Shown here piece by piece: positions 57,620-64,000 of a stretch of 64,000 nt of DNA. The stretch is from Paralithodes platypus. Its lineage: Eukaryota > Arthropoda > Malacostraca > Decapoda > Lithodidae. Every line of letters starts with the position of its first letter. The stretch's first letter is position 1. Below the pieces are notes generated by a model. It made no database searches. It worked only from the letters and a program-made list of their open reading frames with translations, and was not told where the DNA came from. Location: positions 2,816,299 to 2,880,298 of the forward strand of contig CM064573.1 in the NCBI GenBank assembly GCA_032716605.1. Direction: 5' to 3'. A program made the position numbers and the translations under genes.

Positions 57620-57749
57620 TCGGAAACCTGACACACAGACACACACACACACATACACATATAGCCAGACACCAGAACACACACACACACATATACAGTC
57701 ACACACATACACATATAGCCAGACACAAGAACACACACACACACACACA
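57620..57749 (+). repeat. CA-rich repeat with an ACACATATAGCCAGACAC motif
   Basis: The motif ACATATAGCCAGACACAAGAAC separates (CA)n blocks here and again at 58302-58330, 58368-58390, 58930-58950, 59000-59020 and 59070-59095. Confidence 0.88.
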
Positions 57750-58192
57750 CACAGCCCGTAGCCTAGTAGGTAGAGCTCTCGTCTCACACACGAGGGGTCG
57801 GGGGTTCAATCCCCGGCCGGGCGGAGACAAATTGGGCTTGTCTCCTTTCATGTGTTAGCCTCAGTTCACCTAGCTGTAAATAGGTACCTGGAATAAGTGG
57901 ACGACGTTGTGACGTCCCATCTAGGGTTGGCAAAAATGGTACAAGGCGAGATGGGTATCATATGGTTCACCTAAGCTGATGGCTACCTAAGCCTTCGGGC
58001 GAGACGGTACCGTCTATAGTGAGAATGGTACCATACAGATCCACCCTAAGCCTTCGTTTCCGATGTCGCCAATTGGCTAAAAAATACAGACTACACACAC
58101 ATCCACAGCCATTCCAACGATACATATAACACCTACACATATAGGAGGCGGGAAATAACGAGCATGCTCACTCCCGCAATACAACTAGAGTA
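57750..58192 (+). mobile_element. tRNA-derived SINE, copy 1
   Basis: tRNA-like head (57751-57822) with A box TAGCCTAGTAGG, B box GGTTCAATCC and a 5-bp anticodon stem with loop CTCACAC (CAC). The body has TTCACCTAGCTGTAAATAGG, GACGTCCCATCT, AAGCCTTCG and ATGTCGCCAATTGGCTAAA, shared with copy 2. The tail is a duplicated ACAACTAGAGTAAGT. Transcription by RNA polymerase III is expected from the boxes. Confidence 0.85.
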
Positions 58193-58214
58193 AGTACAAC
58201 TAGAGTAAGTACAC

Positions 58215-58256
<42 letters not shown>

Positions 58257-58407
58257 AGACAGAGTCACACACATACACACACACATAGACAGTCACACAC
58301 ATACACATATAGCCAGACACAAGAACACACACACACACACACACACACACACATCACCACATACACATATAGCCAGACACAAGAACACACACACACACAC
58401 ACACCTC

Positions 58408-58866
58408 CCCGTGGCGTAACGGATAGCGCGTCTGGCTCACAACCAGAAGGTCCCGAGTTCGAGACCCGGGCGGGGAAGAGACATTTGGGCAAGTCTCCTA
58501 ACGGTGTAGCCTCTGTTCACCTAGCAGTATAAATAGGAACCTGGTATAAGTGGACGAAGTTGTGACGTCCCATCTGGGGTTGGTGATCGGTTACAAGGTG
58601 AGATGGGTATCGTACTGGTCAACCTAAGCTACTGGTCAACCTAAGCCTTCGGGTGAGACTGGTACCGTAGTGAGAATGGTACCGTACAGATTAACCCTAA
58701 GCCTTCGTTTCTAGATGTCGCCAATTGGCTAAAATACAGACTACACACACATCCACAGCCATTCCAACGATACATAAACACTTAACATGCATTTCACGCG
58801 ATACATTCCCAGTTAAGGAGGCGCGATAATAATGAGCTTAGCTCGCATTGCGTGGATTCCCCTTGA
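58408..58866 (+). mobile_element. tRNA-derived SINE, copy 2
   Basis: The head has A box TGGCGTAACGG, B box AGTTCGAGACC, a paired CCCCG/CGGGG acceptor and a 5-bp anticodon stem with loop CTCACAA (CAC). The body is colinear with copy 1. The head is well preserved and could be mistaken for a tRNA gene. Confidence 0.85.
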
Positions 58867-58884
58867 CGAACAAGTGAGTGAATA

Positions 58885-58885
58885 A

Positions 58886-58917
<32 letters not shown>

Positions 58918-59105
58918 GTCACACACATAAACATATAGCCAGACACAAGAACACACACACACACACACACACATACACACACATAGACAGTCACACACAT
59001 ACACATATAGCCAGACACAAGAACACACACACACACACATACACACACACATACACACACAGTCACACACATACACATATAGCCAGACACAAGAACATAC
59101 ACACA
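58885..59105 (+). repeat. CA-rich repeat tract
   Basis: (CA)n with four copies of the ATATAGCCAGACACAAGAAC motif. Frames on both strands are artefacts. Confidence 0.9.
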
Positions 59106-59189
59106 CACAAGGGTGACAAAAACTTGACTATGCTGTACAGGATGTGTTTATATTATCAAGAAACTGTTCTCGTCATCTCCGGTCGGGAA

Positions 59190-59432
59190 ACTTCTTAATC
59201 CCCTTCTTCCATATTTAGCTCCATTAATGTTGAGATTATAAGACGTTTCCCTATTAGTTTGGCGATTTTAAGACCTTTCGTACTATTCATGCGTCGATTT
59301 TCTCCTGGCGAACAACAGCAAGCCTTTAATTCAGGAGGAGAAGGCCAGATCATTAACCTACTGAAAAATGTAAAAATTTATCTCGAAAGGGAGTCTTATT
59401 TGATTTGATTTGTTTATATAATTATATATACC

Positions 59433-59495
<63 letters not shown>
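59190..59495 (+). repeat. Decayed A-type MITE half and (TA)n
   Basis: CTTAATCCCCTTCTTCC to ATTTATCTCGAAAGGGAG with core GGCGAACAACAGCAAGCC, then (TA)n 59421-59492. Confidence 0.75.
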
Positions 59496-59496
<1 letters not shown>

Positions 59497-59565
59497 TGTT
59501 CCATACTGACAGGTAGATGGATTGGGTGGAGGAGAAAACACAGGGAAGAGCTATGAATCTTTATT

Positions 59566-59612
59566 CTCTAACGTTTCGGGTTACTGTATGTTATGTACCC
59601 ATCTTCAGAGAG
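59566..59612 (-). ncRNA. Hammerhead-like motif of a Penelope-like element end
   Basis: On the minus strand CTGAAGA (59602-59608) is followed by GGGTAC and GTAACCC, which can pair, then GAAA (59574-59577) and CGTTAGAG. This is the hammerhead order C-U-G-A-N-G-A, helix II, G-A-A-A. Helix III is minimal. It lies opposite in strand to the Penelope-like coding remains that begin 300 bp on. Confidence 0.5.
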
Positions 59613-60080
59613 ACTGACAGATTTTTAGAAAACTCACAGAATATTTACTAAGTCAGGAAATTCATTGTTAGCATCCTAGAATAGTGTTGCAATTTTTATG
59701 GCGATATTATAAATCTTATAAGTAGAACAATTATCCGATTAGCCTACCCTCTGGGACGGGGATATTCTTTACCTCTTTCTCTAATTACCTTTTTATCCCT
59801 TTCGGTACCAGCAAAGGTTTGAAGAAATATATATAATTATATATAATTATATATATACCGGTATATGATGAATAAAGCAGACTATGATAACAACAAATTA
59901 TGAATCTCCTAAATGACCCGACGTCCTATGAAAATAAATACCGGTACCCTGGATACACGAACTAACTATTCCGAAAAATTCACGAAAGAAGCAAGGATGA
60001 TTTTGAAGAAATCGGCGGAGGGTAAGAAGCTGCAATACAGCAGATATGCGCAACACAGGGGCCTAGCAATGGTATCCCCA

Positions 60081-60416
60081 TTAAGGGGAGGTTTTTAGTT
60101 GATTCCCTAGACTTCCATCAAACTTAAAATTACTCCCCCTAGACCCCCTTTCAAGATAAATTTGTAAATTTTTCGGTAGAAAAATGTCCCGGCCGAAGGC
60201 CGATTCCCCTTAAATTACAGGCTCGCTATCGCTCGCCAGGAAAAAATCGACACCTAAATGGCACGAATGGTCTTAAAATTGACAGAAATGGGGCGAAGGT
60301 TCTTAAAATCGCCAAACTAATGGGGCGAACGTCTTAAAATCTCAAAAGCAATGGGGCTAAACATGAGGGAGAAAGAGGTCCAGAAAAAAATCCTCCAGGT
60401 GGAAGTCTCCCCTTAA
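60081..60416 (-). repeat. A-type TTAA MITE, complete, inside the Penelope-like RT
   Basis: TTAAGGGGAGGTTTTTAG to AGTCTCCCCTTAA. It interrupts the RT between the GLAMVSPL codons and YMETLE. Confidence 0.94.
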
Positions 60417-61084
60417 GTGCGGTTATGGGTACATGGAGACACTAGAGGCAGACAATTATATATATAAGAATTATGGATAAGGGATCTACTTGGCTTATAT
60501 AGGTATGTCGACGATGTATTAGCTATTGTACTCACAGGAACCAATATAGACAATACATTAAGAATGCTTAATAACATTAATAAAGACATTCAATTTACAG
60601 TGGAAGAGGAGAAAGACGATAAATTGCCGTTCCTAGATACGGTACTTGATAGGGTTAAATTCTCGGTGTATAGGAACCCCACAAATAAGGATGATTTTAT
60701 CCACTACCTCTCGGCACACAACGAAAGAATCACATCAGGGGTGGTAATTGGTTTCTTCCTACTGGCGGGCATACAGGATTTGTAGCCAGGATTTCATCAA
60801 TGAAGAGTTAGAATATATCATTTGTACCTTTAGGAAGTTAGAATATATCATTTGTATCTTTAGGAAGTTATGCTACCCCAAAGGCCTCCTACTCAAGCTC
60901 AAAGGGAAGGCAATAAATATAATTAAAAGGAAAAGATAGAAGAATGATAAGGAAGTAAGTGACAAGAAGGAGAGATACATCTGTGTACCAAACGCAAACA
61001 AAGCCTCTACGATCAACAAGTATCTCATGACAACTGGTATACAAATAGCAACATCCTCCGGAGAAAAAATAGGTGAAATTACAA

Positions 61085-61428
61085 AAAGTAAACAAGGACA
61101 GTGTGATATATAAAAGTAAACAAAGAAAGACCATAAACAAGGACAGTGTGATATATAAAAGTAAACAAAGAAAGACCATAAACAAGGACAGTGTGATATA
61201 TAAAAGTAAACAAAGACAGACCATAAACAAGGACAGTGTGATATATAAAAGTAAACAAAGAAAGACCATAAACAAGGACAGTGTGATATATAAAAGTAAA
61301 CAAAGAAAGACCATAAACAAGGACAGTGTCATATATAAAAGTAAACAAAGAAAGACCATAAACAAGGACAGTGTCATATATAAAAGTAAACAAAGAAAGA
61401 CCATAAACAAGGACAGTGTCATATATAA
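61085..61428 (+). repeat. 45-bp in-frame minisatellite in the Penelope-like linker
   Basis: About seven units encoding SKQRKTINKDSVIYK, in frame with the start of the GIY-YIG domain (NKDSVIYNIPC). The unit overlaps the first residues of the domain. Confidence 0.92.
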
Positions 61429-61790
61429 TATTCCATGTAATGGCTGTGACAAAGAGTACCGGGTACGTAGGAGAAACTGGGCGAGGTCTAAAGAAAAGGA
61501 TAACTGACCATAAGAAAGATGTAGTGTAACACAGAACATCAAATTCTCTAATGCTACACATTGACAATACAAAATCATCTACCGTACCTAAATGGGAAGC
61601 AGCAAAAGAACTAAGGAGAGGGTTAGATACACGGATGAGAAAAGCGTTAGAAGCTGCTTATATCACCCAAAAAGACGTAACTAACCACAGAGAGGGGTTT
61701 GTGAAATGGTCGGTTTACGCCGCTAATATTAGTCCTGGAGCCAAGGGGTGTTTGCATGCATGAATGGGCCAGAAAATCACCCGCTTGATT

Positions 61791-62417
61791 TAGTTAGAGG
61801 GTCCACTGGGACACCTTTTTAGCGAGGGTAGACATCCCGAAACCCGGCAGTTATCGTGTTATTCGGGATTTTCGCTGAATTTAATGAAATCAAAATAACT
61901 CCTTTTTTTACGTGTGACGGTTACATAAATTGCAATAACTCGGCAATGAAATGGTCTACAGAGCTCTTTCACCACTCAAAATAAAGCTTAAAGAATTATC
62001 TATTCAATGGATACAAACACAATAAGATTGGTCAATACCCAAGGTCACAAGACCTTTTCTGATGAGGAACTAAAATTTATGACTTTTCAAAATTAAATAT
62101 TTGTGAAAAATAGGTAAATGGATTGAACGTTTAATGGTTTTATATTCTGGTTAGGTACACCATAGGCAAGTTTTTAAAATTAGTTGGACAAGTTGATTAC
62201 GTATTTTAACCCCTGTGTAGCAATCAATAAAAGGTATATATACCGTATCAACGTACTGAAGCATAACAAATATATGCCGTAATTTGTATTCTTTAGGATT
62301 GCAATAGGAATGCAAAAATGAGTTAATCCAGTATATTTTATGTTCTCTGTTCATATATTGTTCATTTAAAATTTTGGGAAAACTATTTTTTTTTATTTTT
62401 TATTTTTTCAGTGAAGA
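61791..62417. other. AT-rich region before the zinc-module fragment
   Basis: No coding frame of note. A T-rich tract ending TTTTTTCAG at 62403-62411 looks like a 3' splice site just before the ATG at 62418. Confidence 0.45.
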
Positions 62418-63117
62418 ATGTCTGGCTTACCAAAGAAAATATTAAGGGCATCACAGTCACCATCCTCAAGTGGTTCTTGCGATCCCAAGAAATGCATAAT
62501 CTGCCAAAAGTATGATGATAAATGTGAAACGACCAGCACAGAGAATGGCAGGGCACGTATCATTGAAGCAGCGGAAGTGAGAAAGGACGTAGTTTTTGAA
62601 AGACTGAAGCAAGTGGACAAAGGCAAATTCTTATACCATGTTACTGACGAATGTTATAAACAGTATACCCTCAAGAAAACACTGGATAAACTCAAGCAGT
62701 TAACCGAAGTCTCCACGGATATTGCTGCTTATTCCCCAGAGGATAGCTCATCCTCTAAAAGGAGTAGACGGTCTATGGTGGATGGATTCTCGTGACCCCG
62801 CATCTCTGCCAGCTAATATTAACAAGTTTTTAAAGAAATGTGTCATTTGTGGAAATCCAAAACACAACGTATACGATAAATGGAGGATTTCTGAAAAAGG
62901 ACGGGCTGAATCATTCCTAAAGGCAGCCATGATACTTCAGGATGTACGGTATGTGTTTACCCGAACTTCCAACTTGCAAGATGCGAATGCCGTATTTGGA
63001 GCGGATCTTTACTGTCACAGCCAGTGTATTCGTAACTATATCTCTAAAATCAACGGCAGGAGAAATTCGAGTTTATATATATATATTATGAATCCTTACT
63101 ACAGGATGCGTTTATAA
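62418..63117 (+). pseudogene. Zinc-module protein fragment related to the Academ-like N terminus
   Basis: The first frame (62418-62795) has CIIC about 90 bases in, then HVTDEC and YTLKKTLDKL, matching FTMKKSLDSI in module 1 of the protein at 5682. The second frame (from about 62780) has DPASLPANINKFLKKCVICG and CHSQC, like module 2 (CIFC, HKSC). A 1-nt shift near 62785 separates the frames and a (TA)n tract at 63075 ends the homology. No transposase core follows. It may be the remains of another element of this class or a shortened domesticated-type gene. Fragment status is clear; function is not. Confidence 0.72.
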
Positions 63118-63296
63118 CAATGCTTCACGGTCTGGGTCCCACCCCCGGCTGGGGTATTTCCGCTCAGGGGGACCTTCGTTCACTTGTTGCTAGGTCGGTC
63201 GGTCGGACGTAAGTATTTTGTATTTTGGTCTGGTAATTTATTGACTTTTTTGTTATGCACATCGTGAGCATTTGGTTATATATATACTATATATAC

Positions 63297-63327
<31 letters not shown>

Positions 63328-63454
63328 CCTATATTCATTAGTTTCATTGATTTAATTATGTTTATTTGTAAGTTACTTGGTGGGTTGGTGATAATATGAA
63401 TACATTTGCCTGTTCATTTATGTATTTATATCATTATTTATTTATATATTTTGG
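63118..63454. other. AT-rich spacer
   Basis: A GC-rich piece with CACCCCCGGCTGGGG (63140), then (TA)n near 63280-63316. No gene. Confidence 0.5.
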
Positions 63455-63640
63455 CTTTCATCCATAGACCGCCATCAAGCTATCGGAACATTTTTCTACT
63501 GAAAAACGTACAAATATATATCGAAGGGGGGGATCTGCTGGGTTGCTGTTTTGATAAGCTTGATTAAGGTCTAGGGAGCACATATAAATACATATATAAT
63601 TAAATACATAAATAAATGGAAAACAAATCAATAAAGAAGT
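63455..63640. repeat. Decayed A-type MITE
   Basis: CATAGACCGCCATCAAGC, CATTTTTCTACTGAAAAACG and GATTAAGGTCTAGGGAGC in broken order. The mirror core is deleted. Confidence 0.65.
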
Positions 63641-63795
63641 TGTGTGATTGACATTATCTAAAAAGCCAATTAGATACTGATAGTAAATGATAGGCTACCC
63701 TGATAGTAAATGTTTCTATATCACGGTGATCTACATTACTATTCCTTACCTCTGACTGGGTGACATTACAAGGAAATCTGTTATCGTAATGCTCT
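63641..63795. other. Spacer
   Basis: CTGATAGTAAATG occurs twice (63676, 63700). Otherwise unremarkable. Confidence 0.4.
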
Positions 63796-64000
63796 TTCTC
63801 TCCCTCTCTCTTTGGCTAGTATCCATTCGGCCCTATTCAGCCTACTGTTTCAAGACGTTTACCCCCATCCAGGTGTCAATATTTTTTCTGGCGATCGGTA
63901 GCGAGCCAGCATATAATATATATTTTTGTTTTGACAGCAAACTAAATTTGTACATTTTTCGATAGAAACATTTCTCCGGCGAAGCCGGATGTCTCCATAC
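63796..64000 (+). repeat. C-type MITE running off the window
   Basis: CTCTTTGGCTAGTATCCATTC through GCGATCGGTAGCGAGCC to CCGGCGAAGCCGG at the edge; the left TTAA is not visible. Confidence 0.8.

Larger units (their letters stand above)
59880..61790 (+). pseudogene. Penelope-like retroelement, broken (RT + GIY-YIG endonuclease)
   Basis: RT parts: GLAMVSP (about 60060), YMETLEADNY after an inserted MITE, RYVDDVLAIV with the catalytic YVDD (about 60504-60535), KLPFLDTVLD and the tail HYLSAHNERITSGVVIGFF (about 60700). A linker follows, then GIY-YIG endonuclease pieces: VIYNIPCNGC, then in another frame GETGRGLKKRITDHKKDV, HIDNTKSSTVPKWEAAKEL, LEAAYI and NHREGFVKWSVY. Such elements copy themselves with a RT related to telomerase and cut targets with GIY-YIG. 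Breaks are an inserted A-type MITE (60081-60416), frameshifts near 60770 and 61460, an expanded linker array and a TAA near 61528. Not functional. Confidence 0.9.

Noticed and set aside
58408..58478. Functional tRNA gene (CAC loop, Val-type)
   Set aside because: The head is well formed, but the downstream body is shared with 57823-58192, which marks a SINE. A working tRNA cannot be fully excluded.
62418..62795. Complete small gene of 125 residues
   Set aside because: The second zinc module continues in the next frame after a 1-nt shift, and homology ends in a (TA)n tract, so it is a broken fragment.

Overview
The window is eukaryotic and looks like repeat-rich intergenic DNA from an arthropod, most likely a decapod crustacean. 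The signs are dense dinucleotide and tetranucleotide microsatellites, a (TTAGG)n block of the arthropod telomere type, tRNA-derived SINEs, CR1/Jockey-like LINEs and a Penelope-like element. No ordinary single-copy host gene was recognised. Every long open reading frame with recognisable content belongs to a mobile element. The species is inferred, not proven.

Layout. Positions 1-2655 form a separate contig without recognisable genes or repeats, ended by a 100-N gap. Positions 2756-5013 hold a broken LINE on the minus strand. Positions 5059-10646 hold the most striking object: a 5.6-kb DNA transposon with terminal inverted repeats, a 3-4 bp target duplication and one intact 1545-codon gene. 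The protein has two N-terminal zinc-binding modules, a probable RNase H-like (DDE-type) core, an XPG/FEN1-like nuclease domain and a C-terminal CXC cysteine cluster. This combination fits the Academ superfamily. The transposon sits inside a copy of the commonest repeat in the window, so the empty site can be read from other copies.

The rest is a mosaic of short non-autonomous elements. About 40 copies or fragments start TTAAGGGG and end CCCCTTAA (called A-type, or C-type for the long fold-back form). About a dozen start TTAACCCTTT or a variant and end AAAGGGTTAA (called P-type). Both have TTAA target sites and resemble piggyBac- or Kolobok-class MITEs. Four further inverted-repeat families are called here T (CAGTCGCGCTAATAAG ends, TA target), Y (CACTTGCGAGTTTC ends), H (GTCACACGAGCG ends) and Z (CTATTCGCTGTAAGTAGG ends). 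They are nested in each other, form chains that share one TTAA, and repeatedly seed tandem arrays.

Other landmarks are a second LINE (18978-22663) inside a P-type MITE and carrying a SINE; a hammerhead-like palindrome (22842-22990); an interstitial telomeric block (25923-25973); a 19-unit array in which every unit is a perfect RFX X-box (37961-38492); a 28-bp satellite (50548-51330); two full SINEs (57750-58865); a decayed Penelope-like element with RT and GIY-YIG parts (59880-61790); and a broken gene fragment with two zinc modules like those of the Academ-like protein (62418-63117).

How they work together: the only potentially functional gene is the Academ-like transposase. The MITEs have no matching autonomous partner in the window and must have been moved by enzymes encoded elsewhere.
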